DNA from: Mucilaginibacter sp. L196
GTDB taxonomy: Bacteria; Bacteroidota; Bacteroidia; Sphingobacteriales; Sphingobacteriaceae
NCBI RefSeq assembly: GCF_009765905.1
Contig: NZ_LMUO01000015.1
Span: 1,086,565-1,150,564 of the forward strand
DNA: 64,000 nt
Direction: 5' to 3'
Shown: positions 39,528 through 48,519 of the stretch, in pieces
Position numbering within the stretch: position 1 is the first letter of the stretch
Layout of the letters: each line of letters starts with the position of its first letter
The notes under the pieces: model-generated
What the model saw: only the letters and a program-made list of their open reading frames with translations
What the model was told of the DNA's origin: nothing
Databases searched by the model: none
Program-made: the position numbers and the translations under genes

Positions 39528-42137
39528 TTGGCAAAAGAAGCTACTAAGGAAACCCCCTTAATGCAGCAATATAACGTAATAAAGGCTAAGTACCCCGGTG
39601 CTTTGCTGCTATTTCGTGTGGGTGATTTTTACGAAACATTTGGGCAGGATGCCATTAAAGCGGCAGGTATTTTAGGTATCACGCTTACACGCCGTGCAAA
39701 CGGCGCGGCAACGCATATTGAATTAGCGGGCTTTCCGCATCATTCATTGGATACTTATTTACCAAAACTGGTAAGGGCTGGCCAGCGTGTGGCTATTTGT
39801 GATCAGCTCGAAGATCCTAAAACAACCAAGACTATCGTAAAGCGTGGTGTTACCGAACTGGTTACGCCCGGTGTTGCCATAAGCGATAATATCCTCCAAC
39901 AAAAAAGTAATAACTACCTGGCATCCCTTTACTTCGAGAAGAATAGTATTGGTATCGCATTGATCGATATATCAACCGGCGAATTTTTAACCGCGCAGGG
40001 AAGCAGCGATTATATTGATAAACTACTGCAAAGTTATGCGCCAAGCGAAGTCATCTATCCTAAAAGCCGCTCCTCAGATTTTAAGGAAAATTATGGCGAC
40101 CGCTTTTATACCTATACCCTTGACGACTGGCCTTACAGCGGTGATTACGCTAATGAAACCCTATTAAAGCATTTCGGTGTAAAATCATTAAAAGGTTTTG
40201 GTATTGATAAATTGAATTTAGGTATCATAGCCGCCGGTGTGGCGCTTCATTATCTTAATGAGACAGAGCATCGAAACCTCCAGCATATCTCAGCTATATC
40301 CCGCATCGAAGAAGACCGGTATTTGTGGATAGACCGCTTCAGTATCCGCAACCTGGAACTGGTTGGTTCATCGAATGAAAATGCGCTGACTTTAGTTGAT
40401 GTGCTCGATCATACCTGCTCGCCAATGGGAGCCAGGATGCTGCGCAGATGGATAGTAATGCCGTTAAAGGAAATTAAACCTATTAAAGATAGATTGGGTG
40501 TTGTCGAGTACTTAATAGCCGAGGAGGAGTTAAGAGAAACCCTTCAGCAATCCATCCGCCAAATTGGTGACTTGGAGCGTTTAATATCCAAAATTGGATT
40601 GCAAAGAGCCAACCCGCGTGAGGTTTGTCAACTTAAAAAGGCATTAAAAGCAATTGAAGGCATCAAATCATTATGCGAGCAATCAATCAGCTTGCCGCTA
40701 AAGGCAATTGGCGAACAACTGAACCCCTGCACATCTATAAGCGAAAAAATTGAACAGGAACTACATCCTGAGCCGCCCGTAATGATTGTTAAAGGCGGCG
40801 TAATGAATGAAGGCATCAACGAAGAACTCGACCGCCTGCGTAAAATAGCCTTCGGCGGAAAGGGCTATTTGCTGGAGATCCAAAAGCGTGAAGCAGAATC
40901 AACCGGTATACCATCACTAAAAGTATCATTCAATAACGTATTTGGCTATTACCTGGAGGTTACGCATAGTCACCGGGATAAAGTACCAACCGATTGGATC
41001 CGTAAGCAAACCCTGGTAAATGCGGAGCGTTACATCACTCCTGAACTTAAAGAATATGAAGAGCAAATTTTAGGTGCCGAGGAAAAAATATTTGCGCTTG
41101 AAACCAAACTATATAATGAATTGCTTTATTCATTAGCCGAATATATCAAACCCATACAACTTAACGCGCAACTGATTGCAAGGCTGGATGTGTTATTGAA
41201 TTTTGCCACTATCTCCATAAAAAACTACTACGTTAAACCGGATATAAACGAAAGTAGATTAATCGATATTAAAGGTGGCCGCCACCCGGTTATTGAAAAG
41301 AATTTACCACTTGGGGATACCTACATCACCAATGATGTTTACCTCGATTCAGATTCGCAGCAGATCATCATCATTACAGGCCCGAATATGGCCGGTAAGT
41401 CCGCATTATTAAGGCAAACCGGATTAATTGTATTAATGGCACAAATGGGCTGTTTCGTGCCAGCCAAATCAGCTTCAATTGGTTTGGTTGACAAGATATT
41501 CACCCGGGTAGGTGCATCCGATAACGTATCATCGGGTGAATCAACCTTTATGGTGGAGATGAACGAAACCGCCAGCATCCTTAATAATCTATCCGATCGA
41601 AGTTTGATTTTGTTGGATGAGATTGGTCGCGGTACCTCAACCTACGATGGTATTTCAATAGCCTGGGCCATTGCTGAGTATCTGCACAATCATCCCACAG
41701 CAAAAGCGAAGACCTTATTCGCCACGCATTACCATGAGCTAAATGAGCTGAGTAATTCCTTCAACCGCGTTAAAAACTTCAACGTATCGGTTAAAGAGGT
41801 TGGCAGTCAAATCATATTTCTGCGTAAACTGGTTCCCGGCGGCAGCGAGCATAGTTTCGGTATCCACGTAGCAAAACTGGCCGGTATGCCTCAAAAAGTA
41901 CTGAGCCGCGCCAACGAGATATTAAAGAAACTGGAAAACGAACGTACCGGCGGCGAACATATCAAGGAAAGCATCCGCAAAGTACAAAAGCAAGCGGTAC
42001 AAATGCAGATGTTCAGTATTGATGATCCGGTACTGGTTAAGATTCGTGATACCCTAAATAACCTCGATGTAAATACCTTAACGCCTGTTGAAGCCCTGAT
42101 GAAACTGGATGAAATACAAAGGGTAATAAAAGGCTAG
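39528..42137 (+). CDS. mutS: DNA mismatch repair protein MutS
   Basis: An 869-residue MutS of full length. The mismatch-recognition domain I is at the N-terminus (TPLMQQYNVIKAKYPGALLLF, then RVGDFYETFGQDA with the Phe-x-Glu motif in DFYETF). The connector, lever and clamp domains span about 130-560. The ATPase domain has Walker A TGPNMAGKSALLRQ (about residue 620), the signature VSSGESTFMVEM and Walker B LILLDEIGRGTSTYDG. It binds mispaired bases and starts repair with MutL, which is not nearby. It starts at TTG with a good ribosome-binding site. Confidence 0.98.
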   Translation: MAKEATKETPLMQQYNVIKAKYPGALLLFRVGDFYETFGQDAIKAAGILGITLTRRANGAATHIELAGFPHHSLDTYLPKLVRAGQRVAICDQLEDPKTTKTIVKRGVTELVTPGVAISDNILQQKSNNYLASLYFEKNSIGIALIDISTGEFLTAQGSSDYIDKLLQSYAPSEVIYPKSRSSDFKENYGDRFYTYTLDDWPYSGDYANETLLKHFGVKSLKGFGIDKLNLGIIAAGVALHYLNETEHRNLQHISAISRIEEDRYLWIDRFSIRNLELVGSSNENALTLVDVLDHTCSPMGARMLRRWIVMPLKEIKPIKDRLGVVEYLIAEEELRETLQQSIRQIGDLERLISKIGLQRANPREVCQLKKALKAIEGIKSLCEQSISLPLKAIGEQLNPCTSISEKIEQELHPEPPVMIVKGGVMNEGINEELDRLRKIAFGGKGYLLEIQKREAESTGIPSLKVSFNNVFGYYLEVTHSHRDKVPTDWIRKQTLVNAERYITPELKEYEEQILGAEEKIFALETKLYNELLYSLAEYIKPIQLNAQLIARLDVLLNFATISIKNYYVKPDINESRLIDIKGGRHPVIEKNLPLGDTYITNDVYLDSDSQQIIIITGPNMAGKSALLRQTGLIVLMAQMGCFVPAKSASIGLVDKIFTRVGASDNVSSGESTFMVEMNETASILNNLSDRSLILLDEIGRGTSTYDGISIAWAIAEYLHNHPTAKAKTLFATHYHELNELSNSFNRVKNFNVSVKEVGSQIIFLRKLVPGGSEHSFGIHVAKLAGMPQKVLSRANEILKKLENERTGGEHIKESIRKVQKQAVQMQMFSIDDPVLVKIRDTLNNLDVNTLTPVEALMKLDEIQRVIKG

Positions 42138-42204
42138 TGCTTAAATGTTGATATGTTTAAAACATCTGCAAAAAGAAAGCTAAAGGCTATTTTATCTTTA
42201 TATC

Positions 42205-42774
42205 ATGAAGTTTAGCCGCGGCTTTAAATTTACCTGTTCAGCCTTTTGTTTTTTGGTGATCTTGTCATCCTGCCACTCCCGCAAAGCGGTAATGAAAGGC
42301 GAGCCCGGCGAGATCGTTCAGCCGCAGGCCAATATCGCCGATAAGTATTCCCAAATGATGGCTGTGAATAAAAGCGACATCCAAAACGGCCGCTTATATG
42401 CTTTTATCGATCAATGGTATGGCGTACCTTATAAATTTGGCGGGCTGGATAAGGATGGGGTAGACTGCTCAGGTTTGGTTCTTTTATTGGAGCAGCAAGT
42501 TTATGGTATAAACCTGCCGCGTGTCACCAGCCAACAAGTAACTATTATAAAGCGTGAATATGAACAGGACCTGAAAGAAGGCGACCTGGTATTCTTTGAT
42601 TTCGAGGGTAAGCAATTCAGTCATGTTGGTGTGTACCTGCAAAATGGTTACATTGTACATGCCAGCTCAACCAAAGGGGTTATGATAGTGCCATTGCACG
42701 GCGGTATGTATAAATACTTCTCGCGCTGTGGTTCTGTTACAGATACATTAACAACCAGCGCCCAGACTCAATAA
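42205..42774 (+). CDS. C40 family (NlpC/P60) peptidase lipoprotein
   Basis: A 189-residue protein with lipobox LSSC (mature Cys about 23), so membrane-anchored. The NlpC/P60 domain covers about 65-180. The catalytic Cys is in GVDCSGLVLLL (about residue 91), the catalytic His in QFSHVGVYLQNG (about 143) and the third residue is the His of YIVHASSTKGV. LPRVTSQQ is the usual substrate-side motif. Family enzymes cut peptide cross-bridges of peptidoglycan. It lies 67 nt after mutS and 19 nt before a 40-codon membrane gene, which probably shares its transcript. Confidence 0.93.
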   Translation: MKFSRGFKFTCSAFCFLVILSSCHSRKAVMKGEPGEIVQPQANIADKYSQMMAVNKSDIQNGRLYAFIDQWYGVPYKFGGLDKDGVDCSGLVLLLEQQVYGINLPRVTSQQVTIIKREYEQDLKEGDLVFFDFEGKQFSHVGVYLQNGYIVHASSTKGVMIVPLHGGMYKYFSRCGSVTDTLTTSAQTQ

Positions 42775-42793
42775 TTATTGTTATTTTCGCCCT

Positions 42794-42916
42794 ATGGAAA
42801 AGCCCAAAGAGGAATATTCATTCTGGACGAAATATAAACACTTCGCAAGTACCGAAATATTGCTTTATGTAATTATGATAGTTGGTATCATATTGGGGAT
42901 AATCATCTTCAGTTAA
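42794..42916 (+). CDS. Small single-pass membrane protein, 40 residues
   Basis: ATG at 42794, stop TAA at 42914-42916. The product starts MEKPKEEYSFWTKYKHFAST and ends in a membrane helix with ILLYVIMIVGIILGIIIFS. A charged, amphipathic N-terminus followed by one helix and almost no tail is the layout of small regulatory or assembly proteins of the inner membrane. It starts 19 nt after the NlpC/P60 gene. Its stop codon overlaps by four bases the stop of the convergent transglutaminase gene. It is short enough that automatic annotation would probably miss it. Confidence 0.6.
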   Translation: MEKPKEEYSFWTKYKHFASTEILLYVIMIVGIILGIIIFS

Positions 42917-44820
42917 TTATTTTTTGCCAGTATAACGTTGTGCGAATCTTCATCAGCGGCTGATTGATAGAAATCTACAAGATCCTGATATATTTCTTTA
43001 GGATAGATACCATTTATTAATTCCAGTTTTCTGTTATAAATTAATTGGTTGCCTTCAACGCGCAGCGTAGCAATATATTTCCCGAATGGTTTTTCAACTG
43101 TTCTGCGGAAGGTTTTATTATCAAGATGGTAGCCTGCCGGGATTGTATATGTATATTCATCTTCATTAGTAAAACCTTCATTTATATAAACGTTGGTGGT
43201 ACGGTTGAAAACTTGCCTGGGCACATTTGCTATTCTGCTTATCGGGTTAAGTGAAAAATTTATTTTACCATTATCTGTTGATGCAAATTCCGGTGCTTTA
43301 ATTTTCATGGTTTCAGTTGTGGCCGGCTGCAAACCTTTGTCTTGTTTAAAATCCAACTTTTCAATACTTAGGTTATTGATGGGGTAAATGTTTTGCGTCA
43401 TTTTCAAACGTTCTACCGGCGATTCCGCTATCACAGCCTCTCTGACAAAATAATCTGTCCCGGTATAAACAGTATTCACATCACCCGATAAATCTCCACT
43501 CTCACTTATTGTAAAGTTTGCTTTTCTGTTTAATGTAGTAGTATACTTCGGTGTATGCAATAATTTACCACCCTGTGGGGTACAAGCCAATACAGTACGG
43601 TCATCTGTAAAACTGCCAAGGTAACCAAAGGGTATAGTTTGACTAGTGCAATCGCACCAGGTTGTATCGTTTTTAAATGGCAAGCATAGTATAATATGGT
43701 TACCCTGATTAAGGGTTGCGAAATCGTTATCTAAACTAATTTTATGCACACTATTGGCTTCAACAACACAATAATATGATTCAATACCAACGGATTTTAA
43801 TAGCGACTGTGTATAATTTACCAATGCCTTACAATCGCCGTAATTCAACTTGTCCACATCCGATGCTAAAAATGGTTGGTGACCGCCTATACCTACCTGC
43901 ACACTTACATAATGTGTTTTTGCCTGCATGTATTCAAATATCTTTTTAGCTTTTAATTTAGGGTCGGTGATGTCTTTTGTTAACTCAATCATCCGGTTCC
44001 TAGTTTCTTCAGATAGTTCCTGCCTATTGGCTATCAGGTTGTCGTATTCCCATTTCCCAAGTTCATCCCAATTGTTAAATGAACCTGGGATATCATAATA
44101 AATGAACTTTTGGGGTGCGATTTTAACTATACTTAAATAATTTAAATCGTTAGGACTAAACGGCTCAAATTTAATAGCTCTTAAATTGCTAACCTGCCAG
44201 GTATAAGTTTTCTCACCTTTATCTGTTTGCACGGTAACACCCGATGGCGTATTTATTTCTTTATAGCGGATTTTAAAATCAGGTTTACAGGTAAATGTGA
44301 ATGAACTTTTTTCAACAGCTATCCCAGTTCCATTATTTGGCCTCCAATCAGGAAACTCCAGCGTGCCTTTTATTCGTAACTCATATTCATACTCAATAGT
44401 GTACGGATAATCAACTATATGAGGTGTATAGTGTTTCACCTTTACATCTTCAAAAAGAGAGAATCCATCAGTCGTATTTATATCTTCAAAATCACTTTCT
44501 GAAAATTTGCCTGTTTGTATTCCAAATGAGTTATAAGTAGCGCCTTTAATATATTTTATGCTATGGGTATTATCGTGGTACACACTTATATTAGCAAAAA
44601 CATCACCATTTTTGTTTAATATGGTAACAACTTCTTTAATATGATACAGGGTGTTGTTCAAGTCTTTTATATCAATACTTACTTCCTTCTCGCGTACAAC
44701 AGCACTTGCGTAAGGTAGTATATCTTTTGATATTTGGCTTACATCATACTGTTTTTGCTGTGCATTGGTCGTAACTAGGTTAGTGAATATTATGCAGAGT
44801 GTAAAAAAGATATTTCTCAT
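42913..44820 (-). CDS. DUF3857 and transglutaminase domain protein
   Basis: A 635-residue protein with a signal peptide (NIFFTLCIIFTNLVTTNAQ). The N-terminal DUF3857 beta domain spans about 45-240 (HIKEVVTILNKNGDVFANIS). A transglutaminase-like core lies at about 270-410, with the expected Cys in NYGDCKALVNYTQSLLKSVG (about residue 330) and a His candidate in GNHIILCLPF. A C-terminal beta domain follows. Such proteins are periplasmic; the papain-like core may cleave or cross-link peptides, but activity is unproven. It lies 18 nt downstream of a paralogue with the same layout. Confidence 0.9.
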   Translation of the reverse strand: MRNIFFTLCIIFTNLVTTNAQQKQYDVSQISKDILPYASAVVREKEVSIDIKDLNNTLYHIKEVVTILNKNGDVFANISVYHDNTHSIKYIKGATYNSFGIQTGKFSESDFEDINTTDGFSLFEDVKVKHYTPHIVDYPYTIEYEYELRIKGTLEFPDWRPNNGTGIAVEKSSFTFTCKPDFKIRYKEINTPSGVTVQTDKGEKTYTWQVSNLRAIKFEPFSPNDLNYLSIVKIAPQKFIYYDIPGSFNNWDELGKWEYDNLIANRQELSEETRNRMIELTKDITDPKLKAKKIFEYMQAKTHYVSVQVGIGGHQPFLASDVDKLNYGDCKALVNYTQSLLKSVGIESYYCVVEANSVHKISLDNDFATLNQGNHIILCLPFKNDTTWCDCTSQTIPFGYLGSFTDDRTVLACTPQGGKLLHTPKYTTTLNRKANFTISESGDLSGDVNTVYTGTDYFVREAVIAESPVERLKMTQNIYPINNLSIEKLDFKQDKGLQPATTETMKIKAPEFASTDNGKINFSLNPISRIANVPRQVFNRTTNVYINEGFTNEDEYTYTIPAGYHLDNKTFRRTVEKPFGKYIATLRVEGNQLIYNRKLELINGIYPKEIYQDLVDFYQSAADEDSHNVILAKNN

Positions 44821-44838
44821 TATTTCTTCAACCTAAAA

Positions 44839-46818
44839 TTAGCTCTTCTTATTTAATGTCATCTGGTTCTTTTCAAAAAGAATTATTTTATTGAAGAATT
44901 CTTTTAATGCGGTATACTCATAGGGCTCATAAATCGCTTTATTAAACTGAATGATGTGCGAGTAATTAAACGAGCTGCCGTCGGGTTGAAAGAAAGTTTC
45001 AAACTTCCCACCATTATCAGGCAGGCTTATGTTGATCTGTTGTGGCGGGCTATCAATTACATAGTTATCGGGTAGGTGCACCGTTAGCGAGAATCTTTCT
45101 GTTAACGGCATCCCTTTATCAACAGGATAATTACGAGTAGCCAGCTTATACGGGTTGTGGATTACATGATCAAAAAGGAATTGATTAAATGTTAAATGAT
45201 CACGGTCGGGGTTTTTATATTCATTTATTTCAATCTCATACTTTTCAACCAATGGTTCATCAAGGCTATCCAGGTTAGATATGTCTGGTTTTAAAAATTT
45301 AAATTTTGACGATCTTTCGTCAAGGCTTTCTACATATTCTTCAATAGAATTAAATCTTTTTATTTCTTTTCGCTTTTCGTAAGCATCATAACCCATTGAA
45401 TATTGAATAAACATTCCTTTTAGCTTACCATCGGGCATCAAAGTTAAATCAACTGTAAATGTGCGTATTCTCTTCTGCCCGGTATTTATATCTATCCAAT
45501 AGGATGGTTTATCAAGGCTCATTACACGGCCCTGGTCGTTAAGGCATCGGAGGGGTAATATGCCAAATGGTAGTAAAGGATCAGTTGCATCCAGTAAATA
45601 ACTTTTTCCACCAATATCCACTTTAGCAATTACATAGTTAAAATCGTCAGTTACAGGGTAAAGTTTATTGATAAAACCGTGGTCTCTTGTTGATAATATA
45701 ACAGCTTCAGCATTAATCCCAGCCTCACTTAATGCGGCTATAAGCGCCAGGTTTATATCCGCGCAACCACCGCTGTGCGTTTCTACAGCTTTTCGTATAC
45801 CATCATTGCTGCCGGTACCGTAAAATTCATTCCATTTGATGTTTTTCTGAATATATTCAAAAACGGCCTTTGCCTTATCCATGCTATCAGTTTTACCGCT
45901 GATTAATGGTGCAATAAGCTCCTTGAATAATCCTTTTTTGCGTAATTGCGAGCCAAAGGTATCTGAGTGTTTAAAATCGTAATCAACATCAGTCCATTCC
46001 TTGGCATATTTTGTAACAGCGCCGGTACTAAGGTTGTGATACTGAACTAACTGAAAGTTTATAGACGATAAAAAGTTTAGCGGCGATGTCATGTCGATTT
46101 CAGGAATAAAAGCAGGTATATCATTCATTCCAAAATCCATATGAGAACAATCACATGTACTACCTCTAATGTTAAAGCAACTTCTTTCAACCTCAGCAAT
46201 GTCTTTTGTTAATTTTAAAGGCCCGCGCAATGATGCATTGTACGTCCAATACGCTGGTTGATGAACATCATACTCTGAATGCATTTTAGGTATATCGCTC
46301 TGGAAATTCCATTTCGGGAAACGGCCTAAAAACGGCGAGTAGGTGATGTAAGTATATTCAATTGTACAGCCATTTTTTATAGCGGGCATAGCAAATTTAG
46401 CTTCTGTCCAATATTTGTTCAACTTTGTTTTATAGATTTTAGCCGGGTCTAGTTCTGTTTGTTTTATCGACCCGTCATCATCAGTATATGTTGTTACTCC
46501 TTTAATGGCTTCCAGGGTTTCATCCTGTTCTGCATTATTATTAAGTAGAATAGCCACATTGCCCTTTGCGAAGCCTTTGCTGTCAAAAATTTTTATTTTA
46601 ACATGATATTCATAAACAATTTTAACACCATTATCGTTTGTCTCCTCAAATTTGGCTGTTCCATGTTCGTCTAAAACCACTGCATGGGCCGAAGTATCTT
46701 TATCATACTTCTTCATGTTGATTTCTTCCTGTGTAAAGGTTCCATAGTTAAAATCCTGGGCTTTTAACGTAATTGCAGTCAAAACAAAAAACAATAAAAA
46801 TAATAAGGTTTTTTTCAT
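44839..46818 (-). CDS. DUF3857 and transglutaminase domain protein (paralogue)
   Basis: A 659-residue protein with the same order as its downstream neighbour: signal peptide (LLFLLFFVLTAITLKAQ), DUF3857 domain (about 45-250), and transglutaminase core with SGGCADINLALIAALSEAG carrying the catalytic Cys (about residue 351). A probable His lies near STRDHGFIN and Asp in LLDATDPLLPFG. It is followed by a beta-rich C-terminal domain. The two genes, separated by 18 nt, look like an old tandem duplication now strongly diverged and are probably co-transcribed. The exact function is unknown. Confidence 0.9.
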   Translation of the reverse strand: MKKTLLFLLFFVLTAITLKAQDFNYGTFTQEEINMKKYDKDTSAHAVVLDEHGTAKFEETNDNGVKIVYEYHVKIKIFDSKGFAKGNVAILLNNNAEQDETLEAIKGVTTYTDDDGSIKQTELDPAKIYKTKLNKYWTEAKFAMPAIKNGCTIEYTYITYSPFLGRFPKWNFQSDIPKMHSEYDVHQPAYWTYNASLRGPLKLTKDIAEVERSCFNIRGSTCDCSHMDFGMNDIPAFIPEIDMTSPLNFLSSINFQLVQYHNLSTGAVTKYAKEWTDVDYDFKHSDTFGSQLRKKGLFKELIAPLISGKTDSMDKAKAVFEYIQKNIKWNEFYGTGSNDGIRKAVETHSGGCADINLALIAALSEAGINAEAVILSTRDHGFINKLYPVTDDFNYVIAKVDIGGKSYLLDATDPLLPFGILPLRCLNDQGRVMSLDKPSYWIDINTGQKRIRTFTVDLTLMPDGKLKGMFIQYSMGYDAYEKRKEIKRFNSIEEYVESLDERSSKFKFLKPDISNLDSLDEPLVEKYEIEINEYKNPDRDHLTFNQFLFDHVIHNPYKLATRNYPVDKGMPLTERFSLTVHLPDNYVIDSPPQQINISLPDNGGKFETFFQPDGSSFNYSHIIQFNKAIYEPYEYTALKEFFNKIILFEKNQMTLNKKS

Positions 46819-46878
46819 TTGGTATTAAAAATACTTAGGTCGATGAAATTAGTAATATTTTAAAAAGATTTAAAATTA

Positions 46879-46906
46879 TTGTGACCGAATGTTTGGTATA
46901 CTTTTG
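46879..46906 (+). promoter_or_regulatory. Bacteroidota-type promoter of the exonuclease gene
   Basis: TTG (46879-46881), 17 nt, TACTTTTG (46899-46906), a full match to the TAnnTTTG -7 box. It lies 26 nt before the ATG at 46933. Confidence 0.7.
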
Positions 46907-46932
46907 CACCTTTGCAAACTGATAGTTATATA

Positions 46933-47940
46933 ATGAAATTGAATTTAAAAAGACCGCTTGCATTTTTCGACCTTGAAGCAACCGGTACCAATATAGGCGC
47001 CGACAGGATTGTTGAAATTTCTGTTATCAAACTTAATCCTGACGGAAGTGAGGATGTTAAAACCTGGCGTGTACATCCTGAAATGCCAATCCCGTTGGAA
47101 TCATCATTGATACATGGTATTTACGATGAGGACATCAAGGATGAGCGCACTTTTAAGCAATTAGCCCCCGAAGTAGCCGAATTTATAGCTGCCAGTGATT
47201 TGGCGGGATTCAATTCCAATAAATTTGACATCCCGATGCTGATGGAAGAGTTTTTACGTGCAGGCGTAATATTCGACCTGGAGAACCGCCATTTTGTTGA
47301 CGTGCAGAATATTTTCCATCAAATGGAGCAACGCACGCTAAAAGCTGCATATAAATTTTATTGTGGTAACGATATTATCAACGCGCACTCAGCCGAAGCC
47401 GATACCCGCGCTACTATGGAAGTTTTGCTCGCGCAGATAGAAAAATATGAGAACGTAGAGTGGGAAGACAAAAAAGGCAACAAAAGCATCCCGGTTACCA
47501 ATGAAGTTGAGGCTTTACACAAGTTTACTAACTTGAATAAACCTGTTGATTTCGCCGGCCGTATGGTATATAACGAGCAGGGCGAAGAGTTGATAAACTT
47601 TGGTAAACATAAAGGCAAAAAGGTTGAAGATGTTTTTGCTGTTGAACCAAGCTATTATTCATGGATGATGCAGGGCGATTTTCCGCTATACACCAAACGT
47701 AAGCTCGAAGAAATATATAATCGTTTCACAGCTAAGAAAAACGCTGAAAGGCTGGCTGCCAGGCCCGCGCAGCCAAAACCTGCTGAAACAGTTGCCCCAA
47801 AAGAGTTTAAAAAACCTGATTTTCAAAAAAGCAATAACCCGCATCACGAAAACAGGCCCTATAAAAAACCGGAAGAACCGGCCAAACCGGTTAACGACGA
47901 TATGCTGCAACAGTTGGCACTGAAATTTAAGAAAAGCTAA
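46933..47940 (+). CDS. 3'-5' exonuclease (DnaQ-like) with C-terminal DUF3820-like domain
   Basis: A 335-residue protein starting at MKLNLKRPLAFFDLEATG; an upstream TTG frame extension to 46912 is rejected because it overlaps the promoter leader. The DEDDh exonuclease motifs are FFDLEATGTNIGADRIVEI (Asp-x-Glu), FNSNKFDIPMLMEEF and HSAEADTRATMEVL (His and Asp). Residues about 210-260 (INFGKHKGKKVEDVF, YYSWMMQGDFP) form a DUF3820-like module, then a basic, Pro-rich tail. It is related to the epsilon subunit of DNA polymerase III. The fused second domain suggests a repair nuclease rather than a replication proofreader. Confidence 0.88.
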   Translation: MKLNLKRPLAFFDLEATGTNIGADRIVEISVIKLNPDGSEDVKTWRVHPEMPIPLESSLIHGIYDEDIKDERTFKQLAPEVAEFIAASDLAGFNSNKFDIPMLMEEFLRAGVIFDLENRHFVDVQNIFHQMEQRTLKAAYKFYCGNDIINAHSAEADTRATMEVLLAQIEKYENVEWEDKKGNKSIPVTNEVEALHKFTNLNKPVDFAGRMVYNEQGEELINFGKHKGKKVEDVFAVEPSYYSWMMQGDFPLYTKRKLEEIYNRFTAKKNAERLAARPAQPKPAETVAPKEFKKPDFQKSNNPHHENRPYKKPEEPAKPVNDDMLQQLALKFKKS

Positions 47941-48411
47941 TTAACGGCTTAATTTAATTGTACTGTTAAAAACCGTTTCGGGCGATACCACGGACGAGGT
48001 TAGGGTACAGGTATGGCTTGTTAAGCTGGTAATAATGTATCGCGCGTTATAACCCGAATCTACCTGCATAGTTGGACCGTCGATATAAACATACTCGACC
48101 ATAACCGTGTCGTGGCTCAATTTATAGGTTTGGGTATCAAGGCTGTTATCTTGTTGAATATACAGCTTACCATACGAAGTGAAGTTATAATGGTCACCAG
48201 TTTTTCCAATATAATTGATGCCGATAGCGGGCCTGCCACTCCAAAGCCCCCAGAAATTAGTAGTTGTAGTATCGTTAACCAACGACCAATTGCTTACGAG
48301 ATTGGCGGTTGAGATCTGGATATTATCAGTATTTTTTGTACTGCCTTTTAAACAGGATGTTAAAGCCAGGCAAATTAAAAGGGATGCAAAAAGGTTAGGT
48401 GATTTTTTCAT
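47941..48411 (-). CDS. Hypothetical lipoprotein
   Basis: A 156-residue protein with a lipoprotein signal (FASLLICLALTSC, mature Cys about residue 20). The rest is beta-rich with Thr/Ser runs (WSLVNDTTTTNFWGLW, YNFTSYGKLYIQQDNSLDT) and resembles lipocalin-like extracellular lipoproteins common in this group. It has no catalytic motif. Its stop codon directly abuts the stop of the exonuclease gene with no spare base. The function is unknown. Confidence 0.78.
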   Translation of the reverse strand: MKKSPNLFASLLICLALTSCLKGSTKNTDNIQISTANLVSNWSLVNDTTTTNFWGLWSGRPAIGINYIGKTGDHYNFTSYGKLYIQQDNSLDTQTYKLSHDTVMVEYVYIDGPTMQVDSGYNARYIITSLTSHTCTLTSSVVSPETVFNSTIKLSR

Positions 48412-48519
48412 GATAATAATTGGGTTTAATTACAGTACGCACCAACATTTGGGAGTGCTACAATAATCAGGTCATATATGTAAAAGATAACTCTTCAATA
48501 CCCGTTTATATCATTCAAA

